Shown here: in pieces, positions 22,488 through 32,916 of the stretch
Layout: every line of letters starts with the position of its first letter
How positions within the stretch are numbered: position 1 is the first letter of the stretch
DNA from: Cytidiella melzeri
Lineage: Eukaryota; Basidiomycota; Agaricomycetes; Polyporales; Irpicaceae
Reading direction: 5' to 3'
Assembly: GCA_022592445.1 (NCBI GenBank)
Contig: JABYQR010000320.1
Coordinates: forward strand, 1 to 51,362
DNA length: 51,362 nucleotides
Made by a program: the position numbers and the translations under genes
The notes under the pieces: generated by a model
Told to the model about the DNA's origin: nothing
What the model saw: the letters and a program-made list of their open reading frames with translations, nothing else
Databases searched by the model: none

Positions 22488-23402
22488 CAGCATCAGTCAA
22501 AGCAGAACTGGCAGCCCTATGCCGTGAAGGGGGAGCAAATTTCCTCAACTACATGCTTAACAAAGCTGTCGAGCCGATTGACCCAATGTCTAATCCTCGT
22601 GAATGGACATTCCGTGATATCCTGCAATTACCTAAAAAGGAGCAGGCAGAATGGCGTAAGGCTGCGTGTGAGGAGCTTAAAGCCCTCAAAGATCGCAAAG
22701 TCTACGATCTTGTTGACAGACCAAAAAACCGGAAAGTCATCAAGAATAGATGGGTTTTTGATGTGAAGTCAGACAATCACAAGAAAGCCCGGCTTGTAGC
22801 TTGTGGTTTTACGCAGGTCGAAGGCATAGACTTTGACCAAATCTTCTCTCCAGTCGTGAGATTTGAGACCGACAGGCTCATTCTTGCACTGTCTGCACTC
22901 GAAGGCTGGTTTATGACCGGTTTAGATGTGCGAAGCGCCTATTTGTATGGCGACTTAGAAGAGGAGATCTATATGGAACAGCCAGAAGGCTTTGTAGAGA
23001 AAGGAATGGAGCACCTCGTGTTTCGCCTGCGCAAAGCGCTCTACGGACTTAAGCAGGCTGGTCTAGTCTGGTGGCGAACACTAGACAAATTCATGAAGAA
23101 GCTTGGCTTTAAACGTTTAAGGTCTGACGCTGGTGTCTTTGTCAAGTTTGACGGTGAAGACATTATTGTGGTTGTCATATATGTTGATGACGCAATCTTC
23201 ATGGGCTCCAACCAGTTCAAGGTGCGCCAAGACAAGGCACGCTTCATGGAAAAGTGGGAATGTTGTGACTTACCTGAAGTCAAAGAATTCCTGCGCATGC
23301 GTATTCAAGGCACGGCACTAAGCTCTGTATAGAACAAAGTGCTTATCTCGATAAAGTGCTTGAACGCTGTGGCATGCAGGATGCCAAGCCGGCGCCGACA
23401 CC
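22488..23402 (+). pseudogene. copia reverse transcriptase, truncated and frameshifted
   Basis: The frame resumes with ELAALCREGGANFLNYM.. and reads through classical copia RT: WRKAACEELKALKDRKVYD, NRWVFDVKSD, ARLVACGFTQVEGIDF, MEQPEGFVEKG, ALYGLKQAGLVWW, and the catalytic YVDD at about 23180-23191. A frame change near 23320 (..GTALSSV stop against LCIEQSAYLDKVLERCGMQ) breaks the 3' end. About 25 residues later the sequence stops being copia after PAPTP, at about 23400. RNase H and the 3' LTR are missing. Confidence 0.92.
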
Positions 23403-25825
23403 CTTTAACCTCGACACGTTTGAGGAGCATGTCCGCAAAGGCCTCGTGTTCCATTGTCAACGTGCCTGCATCATTCTCGATGACCACCTTCTCATACATG
23501 TGGCGCACGACGGCAAGAAATGGGAATGGGTGGAAATGATGGACATTCCTCAGTTTGGTGAATACTCCGACCGGCTGCGGCCACGGTGGTGTTGTTTCTG
23601 GAGTTTTGAGCTTCAGTTCACCTCCATACTTCACGTGCGCCATGTGCATAGGTACCCCGTCCGAGCACAGTCCTCGCTTATGATTTTCCGGTGTGCCTTC
23701 CTTTCCCGGATGCATGACCGTCTGGCAACGACTGCAAACACTGGCTGTCTGCCTCTTCTTTTCCGTTGTGTTCGTGGACACTAAGTTCACCGCAGCGCAG
23801 TGACGGGTCCAGAATGTTAGTGTACCGCTGCATTTTGCTATCATGAAGTAAGCACTTGTGTCTTTGTAAGGAAAGACGTTACTCACCTACAAAGTCGCTG
23901 CGCCTGATTCTGTCCAACACCTCCGCTTCGACCTCGCCTAGCTTGTCCATGATTGCACGAGGATTCTTCCTTAATGTTGGACAATCTGGCCGGTTCTTAT
24001 TGGCTATCGCGAGAGCGTCGTTGTACAGTTGCACCGCTTCAACGTACGAATGAGAATTCATCCGGTGCGAAGCCCACTGATGTTGCTGGCGTAGATCCAT
24101 GAACAAATAGTATTCTGCGCCTCCGCCTATCTTCAGTGCTGTTGGATCGATGCCTGTATGAATTTTGAACAGCCTTGCAGAGCGTGTAAGCCCAAGCATG
24201 TCGTCTGGCAATGGTAGCTTCTCAGAGAGGGCTTCGAGACTCATGCGAGTGGGAGGTGAAGCCGAAAGTGACTTGGCCGGTGTTATTGTACTGAGAGGCT
24301 TCACATGTCCGAACTGTGTTGATACCAGAGTGAAGGCGAACGATAGAGGCTCGGTGGGGCTAGCTTCGGTGGTGACTGGTTGAACTGGTCCCTCGTCAGG
24401 AACAACCAGAGCCATGGGAGCGATAGACATCTGACTAGCAAAGAAGCGGTGAACACTGGTTTGCTGTGCAAAACGTGAGCTGCAATCTTTTGAGCTTACT
24501 GTTTTACTCACCGTCCCCGCTATTGGACGTACCGTGACATTACCAGTTCCGGTAGTGATTTGCGCCTTCTTCAAAGATGTCGCACTACTCTCGCTGTTGT
24601 TGAAACCCTTGCGCTTACCACCTGATGGTAGCGTTATTGCGTCAGATGGTGGCTGCTCCGTCAGGTCCAAATCCGACACCAATGAGCCTGCAGTCGAGAA
24701 TGACGGAACTTCTAGCGCTGCTTCGGTGGTGTTGTTCCCGTCATCTGAGGAAAGATCCTATGGTAGACGTCAAGGTAAGTGGTACAATGACACGTGAAGT
24801 ACTCACCACAATCCGAGTTGCTGTACTGATATCTATCTCGCGTGCCTTTCCCTTTGACGAGCAAGTTGCCACCTCCGACGTTGTGTCTGCAACCTCATAT
24901 TTCACTGCATTGTCGATGAAGTCCGAGTGAGGGAGACTGATGTGAGGCGAGGGAGATCTGGAACGGTGAGGCTGTTCAGAGTTCAAGAGGGTCGGGTCAA
25001 TTGGTATGAACACTTTGCGCTCCGAGATGTGCGCGAGCTGAGGATCAATGTTCATGTCGTGGAGAATGTTGTGACGGCTCTCCTCGTCAAGAATGTGACC
25101 ATCCAGAAGGTCGTCATCTTCAACATCTTCGAGCTTCAGTGGTCCCCCAAACGTTGATGCGTGCGATGAGGTGACTGCACCAAAAGTTTCTCTACTCGGC
25201 ACGTCGATCAATACGGGGAGTGGTTTGAGGGTGTTGCAGTTTGCTAAACGGAATATGCCAACTGGTGCTGTGGCCGGATTGTGTTGTTTGAGGAGTGTGT
25301 TCCACAGCCGGGCTATGTGGTCGACCAATGCTAGGTGGTGGCAGCCAAACGTTGACGTGATGAACGAGCTGGGGGAGAATTCCTTCAAGTTGATGATAAT
25401 GCAAATATTACGACGTAAGACGTGGTCCCCAGCAAGAGCAATGATCACCTCATAACCAGAGGGATTTGCACGCTGAAGAGAGTTCCAGCCTTTGTGCGAG
25501 CCTTCAATGCGGCTTCCATCGGATCTAACATCATTTCGGGGGCGGGAAAGACACCCCTTTTGCACATGTCCCATCTGGATGGCATGTGCCTGCGAGTGAT
25601 GTGCGTGGTGAAACTTTTGTCTTCTAGAGAAGTAACAGACTTTGACGTACCTTAGCCGCTGCCTCAGACCAAACACCTCCACGAGCGAACCATTTCTGAT
25701 ACGCTGCTTCAAGCCTGACTGCCTGCTCCTCCTTTGTTCTCCACCTAGCAGGTTGCCCGTTTTCCGCACGGGACTCTAATATTGCGTCCACAATCTCTCG
25801 TAGTACTGCACCTCGGTGGGGGTTG
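23402..25825 (-). pseudogene. DDE-transposase-like orphan gene, 3' part (left of gypsy)
   Basis: This continues the gene at 33674-35389 beyond the gypsy insertion. Reading minus from 25825, NPHRGAVLREIVDA and RWRTKEEQAVRLEAAYQKW run to a GTACGT donor near 25650. Then SDGSRIEGSHKGWNSLQR carries the third acidic residue (E of RIEGSH, near 25510), and YEVIIALAGDHVLRRN follows. A long Ser/Pro/acidic linker leads, after a splice near 24740, to ARLFKIHTGIDP and YYLFMDLRQQHQWASHRM. The last exon (about 23820-23402) has a probable zinc site: CSRCQTVMHPGKEG..NHKRGLCSDGV. It runs into copia sequence near 23402 without its own stop, so the 3' end is lost. Confidence 0.6.
25821..25825. repeat. Target-site duplication GGTTG (left)
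   Basis: GGTTG immediately before the left LTR (TGTCA at 25826) matches GGTTG at 33674-33678 after the right LTR. Removing the element and one copy restores an open exon of the host gene (GVHN joined to PHRG). This fixes the insertion exactly. Confidence 0.95.
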
Positions 25826-26582
25826 TGTCACAGAGACAGAGCTCAACGCAGCAACTAGGGACACGATGTGGACGACGACGACAAAGTGGTGGCAGGCGTG
25901 TAGCACAATGCTCTCACCAACTATAAACCTTATTCAGGTAGCTAGCCCAGTAAAGACCAAGTTAGTATTGGGTACTACTAGCTATGTAGTACAGGAGGGG
26001 TTTGCTTACCTAGCCCAGTAAAGACCAAGAGGTCGAGATGGGGGCTAGGAGCGTACATGTAGCTGCTTATATAGACTTCAGGGACCTGCGCACAGACCAT
26101 GTTGAGGGCAGGCTTTGCAAGAAGCCATGGGAACGAAGAACAAAAGAACTACCTAAAGGAGAACAATAGCTATTGTCTAGACCTTGCCAAGAACTCTACC
26201 CGTGAGAGAATCTATCTAAAAGGAGACCAACTATTGTATTCCATTCCCACACCTGTGAGAACATCCTTCCATAAAGAGAACAATAAGGAAAGAACAATAA
26301 GGAGCCCATGTGGACAGTATCTATGACGTCAAACCCTAGCTATGGGCTGAGCCATGTGCTTGTAGCCATGTGGTCTTACTTAAGCTAAGTCACATGCCAG
26401 TGTGACGTAGTAGCAAGTAATGTGACCGTGTGGAGCGTCTAAGCCACGTGATACGGGCGCTTAATAGACGTGCAAAGGAGTTTATGCAGAGAGAATTGAA
26501 ACTAGGTTGTAGCCCGGAGTTTTACAGATAAAAACAAGAGGTAAATTGTGAAAATTAAGGGCTAGTCAGGCCATCCATGACA
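25826..26582 (-). repeat. Ty3/gypsy 3' LTR (757 bp)
   Basis: It begins TGTCACAGAGACAG and ends GGCCATCCATGACA. It is the same length as the other LTR, with about nine differences by eye, mostly transitions. Since the element is transcribed on the minus strand, this is its 3' LTR, and a polypurine tract lies just inside it. Confidence 0.95.
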
Positions 26583-26597
26583 TTACCCCCCTCCTAA
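26583..26597 (-). promoter_or_regulatory. Polypurine tract
   Basis: On the coding strand TTTTAGGAGGGGGGTAA lies directly upstream of the 3' LTR start TGTCATGG. This is the expected position and composition for the plus-strand DNA priming site of an LTR retrotransposon. Confidence 0.8.
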
Positions 26598-26747
26598 AAT
26601 CGAGCGTCCTCGCGAAGCATCACTGTGCTGTGGTGATAGAGGTCTTCTACCCGTCTACAGGGATTCAGCAGAATTGCCCCGATTGTCTAGTCAGAAGGAT
26701 GCTAGGAAGTTTCTCCCCTTCTGGTGTCGTTGACTCGACATTACCCG

Positions 26748-29700
26748 TCAGTGTGATGTTCTTGAGATATCCAGACCGATGTGTTTGCCTTCATCCCAGC
26801 TAAGATCGTATGTAGATGGATAGATCGTGGGAAGGAAAGCGGGGTCGGTTTGGGTATTGAATTCCCGAAAGTGCGAGCAGAGATCCGCGAAGAGTGAAGC
26901 TTTGATGACCCGGGGCGCTCCGGGGTTTGCTTTGTAGAAGTCGTCAATTGCTTCTTGACTATTCTCGAGGTTTTCTACTGGTTCCCAGCTATTGTGTCCG
27001 TCTGAATACCCTTCCCATTTGACAAGGAATTGCAATTTCTTCCAATGTCCGTGTAGCCTGCTGTCTAGCACCTTTGCGACGATGTACTGTTCTTCTCCTT
27101 CTATGACAATAGGATCAGGAGGTGGAGGTACATCTTTGCTGTTGTCGTGCCAGGGACTTAGACGGTTGATATGGAAGACGGGGTGGATTCGGAGATAGCT
27201 GGGTAGCTCGAGTTTGTAGTCAAGATCGCCGATGCGTTCGATGACTTTGTACGGACCGAGTTGTCGAGGACCGAGCTTAGGGGTAGCCTGGTGGATCTGG
27301 ACGTTCTTAGCGTTCAGCCAGACCATGTCCCCTACTTGGAAGACGCGTGGAGAGCGCTTCTCAGACTCGTAAAGTTGCTTCATCTTTTCTTTGCTTAGAC
27401 AAAGAGCTGCTTCGGTCTCCTTACGTACTCGAGCCATGTTGTCAAGGCGCTCATCGAGTGATGGGATATTGCTTCGCTTGCCGACTGGTATGGTGAAGTC
27501 GGGGTGATATCCGTAGATGACCTCAAACGGTGTTTGTGAATTACCCGCATGTACTCGCGAGTTGAGTGCAAACTCAGCCGCTGGCAGATGATCGACCCAG
27601 TTGTCTTGTCGTTGCTGACAGAATAGACGTAGGTACTGTTCGATATCCTGGTTTTTGCGTTCAACCTTGCCATTTCCTTGCGGATGATAGGCGGTCGTAA
27701 AACCAGTCTCTATGCCTAGGCAATGATAGAGCGCACGCATGAAGCGCGCTGCAAACTGGGGTCCTCGGTCAGAGAACACCTTCTTGGGAATGCCGTGAAG
27801 TCGGAATACTTCTTTGTAGTGTAAATCGGCAATTCCCTCAGCGTTAACCCTAGTGGTAGTAGGGATGATGTGCGTTTGATCGGAGTAGTGGTCAACGTAG
27901 ACCGCGATCAAATCGAATCCCTTAGAGGGTGGCAGCTGAGTGATGAGATCTACACCAATGTGTTCCCAAGGTCCGGCCGGAGTTTCCTGAGGCTGTAGTA
28001 CTGCTTTAGGATGTGGAGCTGACTTGTAATGCTGACAGCAATCACAGCCTAGTACGTAAGTCTCTACAAAGCATTCATCTTCGGCCACCAATAGTGTCGT
28101 GAGACTAGCTCTATGGTGCCGTGTTTGCCCGGATGACCAGCCGCGGGTGTGTCATGGCAAGATTTGACAATTTCATGACGGAGCTCTTTGTTGTTAGGGA
28201 TATAGAGTTTTCCCTTGTAGTAGATGAGTCCGTCACTCTCTTCCCATTCGAGTAATCCGCCGACAAGTTTGCGAGGACCCTTCTTTCGAAGGGTAGCCAG
28301 AGCTTGTGCGACTTCTGCTTCTTGCTCCGTGCATTCTCGGATCTTTGATTCGAGTGGAGAAGCAGTGGCAAGTGCACTGGTAGCGAGGATCCGGAAGTGT
28401 TCCGGCTTTAGTACCACCTGATCCTTGTTGTCTTCTTCGTCCGTGACAGCGTGTGAGTGAAGACAAGAGAGAGGATCAGCGTGTATCATGGTACTGCCAG
28501 GCTTGTGTACCAACACAAAGTCAAAGTCAGCCAAGAGTAGTGACCAACGTGCTTGACGTCGAGTGAGGTGTTGCGCAGTCTTCCAGTACTGCAGGTTCGC
28601 GTGATCTGTCCAGATCTCAAACGGTTCCTTGAGCCTCTCAAGGTAGTGGCGCCAATCTTTGAGAGCCTCGGTGATGGCTAACATCTCCCAGTCAAAGATT
28701 TCGTAGTTACGCTCAGCTTCAGTCATGGATGCGGACCGGTAGGCAATAGGGTGGTAGAATCCATCTTCTTTGATTTCTGGGAGATGATTCCTCCGGTCGC
28801 ATAGCCCGAAGCATCGACTTCTAGACGTGTAGGGAGTTCCGGGTCCCAGACTGCCAAGATAGGCTTAGTGGTAAAGGCCTTCTTTAACAGCGTGAAGGCA
28901 GTCTCTTGTGCTGGACCCCAGACGAACGGTACATCCTTTTTAGTCAGGTCGTGTAGAGGCCATGCGTGCTTTGAGAAGTCTTGAATGAAGCGGCGGTAGA
29001 AGTTGGCAAACCCGATGAATCCTCTGACTTCTTTGAGGTTCTTGGGTGTGGGCCATGTAGAAACTGCTTGGACTTTGACAGGGTCCATAGCTACTTCGCC
29101 AGCGCGAATGATCAACCCGAGGTACTCGATCTCAGATTTCTCAAACTCGCACTTTTCCGGACAAAGATACAGATCGTGTTGCTGAAGTCGCTCGAGGACT
29201 TCGTGAACAACCTTGTGGTGCTCTGTCAGGTTGTTACTCCAGATCAAGATGTCATCTAGATAGACAGCCACCTTGCCCTCGGCGACGAGGTCAGCAAAGA
29301 TGTTGTCCATCAGGGCTTGGAAGGTAGCGGGTGAGTTCGTGAGACCAAAGAACATGACTTTAGGTTCGAAAAGTCCTCGGTTGGTAACGAAAGCCGCTTT
29401 GTATTCATCTCCTTCTTTGATGCGGACATTGTGATATCCCCAACGAACATCGAATTTGGTGAAGATCTTTGCACCTTTGAGCTTGTTGATGATGTCGGTG
29501 GCAAGCGGTAGAGGGTAGCGGTTCTTCACAGTGATGTCGTTGAGTTTACGATAGTCCTGAATAAGTCGGAGTTTGTTGTCCTTTTTTTGATGAAGAAGAC
29601 TGGAGAAGCCATCGGAGACTTAGAAGGCGTGATGTAACCTTTTGCTAGGTTCTCCTGAATGAACTTGTCAAGTTCGGCTTGTTCGTTCAGGGGCATAGGG

Positions 29701-30558
29701 TAAACTTTTGATTTGATGGTCTCAGGAGCGTCTGGTTTGAGATCAATCGAATGGTCCCAGGGCTGATGCTGGGGTAGCCAATTAGACTCTTCCTCAGAGA
29801 AGACTTTAGCATGTCGGTGATACTCTGATGGAACAATGTCTTCGAAGGAGCGCTGAGCTTTAGCTTCGTTTGCTTCGGCAGCAAGCTTGGTAGAGTAGGT
29901 GAAGCCGGCCATACACCAGACTTCGTCAGTGGTGTCTTGGATAATACTGGCTTTGACCCACTGCCTACGTTCTTTGCGATTACCGTCAACCTTCTGGAAA
30001 GGTTCATTAGGAGATTCTTCCGAGCCGCTCGGAATTGTCATTTCTCCTTTTTCCCAGTTGACGGTAGGGTTTATGCGCTTGAGCCATGGTAGCCCAAGAA
30101 TGACGTCTTCTGGACCTAAGTCCGTGACGAGGAACTCTGCCTTTTCTGTGTGGTCTCCGACTGTAAGTGCAAGGCGAACGAAGTGTGTTAATCCGCCAGC
30201 TTTATTCTTAGTTCCGTCAATGTTGTGTAATGAGATGATCCTTTCAAGAGGGTGTTGGATAATCTTATGCTTTTTGACGAACTGGTGACTGATGAACAAA
30301 GCCGTGGCTCCTGAGTCAATCATAGCAGGAACACGGATGCTTCTATTGAGACCTTTGACTAGTACATGTATACGGAAATGAGAAGATAACCGATCTAGCG
30401 ACGAGATAGTACATGAGGAGATAGTAGACGACGGGCATGGAGTAGACGTTGTACACAAGGAAGACGAGGCAGAAGACGAGGAGGACGACGAAGGAGGCAA
30501 GGACAGGGTATCTGGGGGACTCGCAGCTGCGGCTGTGTCACGAGTCCGTTTCAAAAAA
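26748..30558 (-). pseudogene. gypsy Pol: protease, RT, RNase H, integrase, chromodomain; three frameshifts
   Basis: Protease: PAMIDSGATALFISHQF (near 30320). RT begins PLNEQAELDKFIQENLAKGY; catalytic YLDD is at 29251-29262. RNase H: LEVDASGYATGGI and TDHANLQYW. Integrase: zinc region ending DCCQHYK, catalytic residues in GVDLITQLP and FSDRGPQF, and the glutamate in AYHPQGNGKVERKNQ. The C-terminal chromodomain has ILDSR-like VLDSRLHGHWKKLQFLVKW and HNSWEPVENL; chromodomains bind methylated histone H3 and can steer integration. Frame breaks sit at a T7 run (29582-29588), near 28775 and near 28072, each explained by one missing base. Pol lies in the -1 frame relative to Gag, beginning at the Gag stop. 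Confidence 0.93.
30551..30558 (-). promoter_or_regulatory. Candidate Gag-Pol -1 frameshift site (T6 run at the Gag stop)
   Basis: On the coding strand Gag ends GCG GTT TTT TGA, and the Pol frame reads TTG AAA CGG from the same bases, one base back. A run of six T directly before the stop allows a P-site TTT to re-pair in the -1 frame. A downstream stimulatory structure was not identified. Confidence 0.5.
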
Positions 30559-32035
30559 CCGCATTGATTTTGGCTGCCATCTCATCCATTTGCTTCTTTT
30601 GGATGTCAAGCATGTCCTTGAGTGCCGCAATCTTAGCATCCTTGTCATTGGATGCATCTTGCTTCGCCGGGGTAATAGTCGACGAGGTCGACGAGGTAGC
30701 AGCAACTTTTTGTCCCTTAGAGACGCCTTGAAGTCGCTTCAGGCAAACCGCCCCCCAATGACCGGTACCACCGCAGTGATTGCACACCGGGTCATCAGGG
30801 TGCTTTGAATCCCTCTTCTTGTGATTCTCCGAACCACAAACCGAGCAGCGCTTGCTCATCTCTTTCTTCCATTTCTGGAAGATCTCCTGCTTTCCTAGTC
30901 CAGCAAAGAGGGCGTCGAACGAGGCGGAGAAGCGAGAGGCATCGATCTCCATAGCGTTGGGATCGCGGAATGCTTGTTGGTGGGACTTGCCGTGTCCCGA
31001 CGAGCTGTCCACCATGACCTTACCCGTGCTGTTGCGGAGGTCGGCAAGCTGGGCATCAACCGCCTTGCACTGATCTTTGAGTGCGTCGTAGGTGGCTGCG
31101 CGAGTTTGGAAGTACGAGACGCGCTGCAAGTACTCGGTGCTCAAACTTGACTTGAGGCGATCGAAGAGGTCCTGCTGGCTCCAGCCAGTGCGAGGGGCCC
31201 AGGTCTCAAACTCGGAGATATGAGCGGCGAAGGTTTTATTACCCTGCTTCATATTGGCAATCTTTGTCTTTGCCTCCATGACAGCGTCAATGGGTTCGAA
31301 TTTGGCTTTGAACGCCTCGATGAAAGTGTCCCAGCTGTTGCCAAAAGCTGGTTTGCTGTTTGCTAGCTCCTCAATATGAGGGCGAGCCCAGTCGGCGGCG
31401 TCGTCTTGCATGAACGACAGAGCACTGGTGATGAGCTTGTGAGGATCGAAGATCCTCGCACCATTGTTGTCCAACCGGACCTGGCCTTGTGCGTCTTGCT
31501 GGAAGAACGCTTTTCCTTGATTTTGCGCCCAGACTATGAACGCGTGGCGGAAGAGCCTAGCTTCCGACAATGTTTTCCCCTTAAAGGAGACCGGTTTTTC
31601 AACGATACTTCTCTCCCGAGAAGTGTGCGTTGCTGCGGCGATGGCTGGTGCCTGAGCAGCTGTCAAGGCAGCCACCTGATTGGTGAGATCCACGATTCTT
31701 TGCGTCAGGATGCCAAACATGTTTAGTATATCCTGAGTGCTCAGGTTGGCAGCTGGGGCGGCCTCTGGAGCAGCGTTCTGTTGGTTGGGATCCATGTCTT
31801 CTTTGGTGATAAGACGACGATTTTCTTCGGAAGGCGTTTGGTAAGTCTCGATGTAGTACTCGTGTTCGATGGCTTCAGTGGGGTCTAACTGATTTGATCG
31901 ATTAGGGCACGGTTGATCTTCACACTTGTAGAATGATCCTTCGTTGGCTCGGAAGTGGTCGTCTGTGACCGTAATGGGATCAAAGAAATGGATGCAATTA
32001 TCACAAATCAGGCTTTCGGAAGACGTGGCGGGCAA
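30551..32035 (-). CDS. gypsy Gag (capsid, zinc knuckle), extended N-terminal frame
   Basis: The first in-frame ATG is near 31796 (MDPNQQNAAPEAAP). Capsid-type sequence follows (ALSFMQDDAADWARP, WDTFIEAFKAKFEPID, NMKQGNKTFAAHISEFE), then a CCHC knuckle CNHCGGTGHWGAVC near 30780 and a coiled tail ending KINAVF. The frame is open for about 80 further codons upstream of that ATG. There it encodes paired cysteines (LICDNCIHFF.. and YKCEDQPCPNRSN) that look like a zinc ribbon, so translation may come from upstream ORF1 rather than starting at MDPNQQN. Gag structures the particle and binds RNA. Confidence 0.9.
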   Translation of the reverse strand: MPATSSESLICDNCIHFFDPITVTDDHFRANEGSFYKCEDQPCPNRSNQLDPTEAIEHEYYIETYQTPSEENRRLITKEDMDPNQQNAAPEAAPAANLSTQDILNMFGILTQRIVDLTNQVAALTAAQAPAIAAATHTSRERSIVEKPVSFKGKTLSEARLFRHAFIVWAQNQGKAFFQQDAQGQVRLDNNGARIFDPHKLITSALSFMQDDAADWARPHIEELANSKPAFGNSWDTFIEAFKAKFEPIDAVMEAKTKIANMKQGNKTFAAHISEFETWAPRTGWSQQDLFDRLKSSLSTEYLQRVSYFQTRAATYDALKDQCKAVDAQLADLRNSTGKVMVDSSSGHGKSHQQAFRDPNAMEIDASRFSASFDALFAGLGKQEIFQKWKKEMSKRCSVCGSENHKKRDSKHPDDPVCNHCGGTGHWGAVCLKRLQGVSKGQKVAATSSTSSTITPAKQDASNDKDAKIAALKDMLDIQKKQMDEMAAKINAVF

Positions 32036-32045
32036 AACTTCTGGA

Positions 32046-32765
32046 CTATCTAATCCAGTCGAAGTAGCTATCTCTGTTAACTACGTTAAGCTGGGCAAGA
32101 ACTTTGCTATAATTCTTGCGAAGCTGTTTAAACGAGATCTTCCCAATTGCTTTGCAACTCCAGTCTAGGAGTTGCCACTCGCGGTCTGCTGTGACTGGCG
32201 CAAGTTCGTCAAGTTGATTAAGGAAACGGTTGACTTTATTGACGAGGTGAAGCAGAGCGCGGCGGCGGTCAGGGTCTTCGCAATGGAGAAGTTCTTGAAG
32301 CTCAGTGAGAGCTTGTAGTCGTGTGAGCTTAGGCTTGAAGATGCCTACGAGGTCAACTGGTGACAACTTTTTGAAGTCGAGGAGTACCGGTTTTGGTGCA
32401 GCGGGAGCGGGAGTGGGTGCAGGGAGCTTGGAAAGCCGCTCAGAGAGAGTGGGCTTGTGGATACGTTGCTCTGCTAAGGTGCGAGCACGTTCTTCGGCAA
32501 CGCGTTCTCCGTATGCTCTGGCAGAAGCGCGAAGTTGTCGATTTTCCTCGTACGAGGGGACGGTGAGAGTGATGCCTTTCACTGGTGGTTTCTTGGAGAC
32601 GTAGTCGGCGACCGCGACCAGGTCTTTGTCAGACCAGCGATGAGGTTGACCGCTCTTTCGCTTGGCAGCGAGAGCGTCAAAGAAGGAAGGTGGGAGGCAC
32701 CTTTTGAGCTGAGGCTCGTTGGTAGTGAGGTCCTTAGACAAACGGGTGCGCGTGTCCTTAGGCAC
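32046..32765 (-). CDS. gypsy ORF1: extra open frame upstream of Gag
   Basis: The open frame is 239 residues from ATG 32765 (MPKDTRTRLSKDLTTNEPQL) to TAG 32046. It is basic, with WSDKDLVAVADYVSKKPPV, an Ala/Pro hinge (APTPAPAAPKPV), and helical segments (RLQALTELQELLHCEDPDRR, LLHLVNKVNRFLNQLDEL). It sits between the 5' LTR and Gag and overlaps the extended Gag frame by about 40 bp in a different register. I do not recognise the family. It may be the N-terminal part of a long Gag made by frameshifting, or a separate accessory protein. Confidence 0.6.
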   Translation of the reverse strand: MPKDTRTRLSKDLTTNEPQLKRCLPPSFFDALAAKRKSGQPHRWSDKDLVAVADYVSKKPPVKGITLTVPSYEENRQLRASARAYGERVAEERARTLAEQRIHKPTLSERLSKLPAPTPAPAAPKPVLLDFKKLSPVDLVGIFKPKLTRLQALTELQELLHCEDPDRRRALLHLVNKVNRFLNQLDELAPVTADREWQLLDWSCKAIGKISFKQLRKNYSKVLAQLNVVNRDSYFDWIR

Positions 32766-32916
32766 TAGACAACGCAGGGGGTTTCAAACGGTCGACGTAA
32801 GTGGTAGCTCAACGGTATGATGAGACCGGAGACGTACTCGTCAAACAGGAATAAACTTTTGTAAACGGTGGGGGAGGAGATATAAACCCAGGGGTTACAC
32901 AACAATCTCGACCTAA

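Larger units (their letters stand above)
16384..23402 (+). mobile_element. Ty1/copia retrotransposon, interrupted by PIF/Harbinger and 3'-truncated
   Basis: The parts are a 5' LTR-like region, gag-protease-integrase (16900-19344), a foreign insertion (19345-22487), then reverse transcriptase resuming at 22488 and continuing to about 23402. It then stops after a PAPTP motif, where minus-strand sequence of another gene starts. The second half of integrase, RNase H and the 3' LTR are absent. The element cannot be autonomous. Confidence 0.9.

Noticed and set aside
22421..22520. Genuine start codon and N-terminus for the copia RT frame at 22421
   Set aside because: The first 20 or so codons are the hairpin arm, not copia; the fusion is a rearrangement product.
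32036..32050. Gag start at 32035
   Set aside because: That codon is TTG, not ATG; the first in-frame ATG is near 31796, and any upstream translation would need frameshifting from ORF1.
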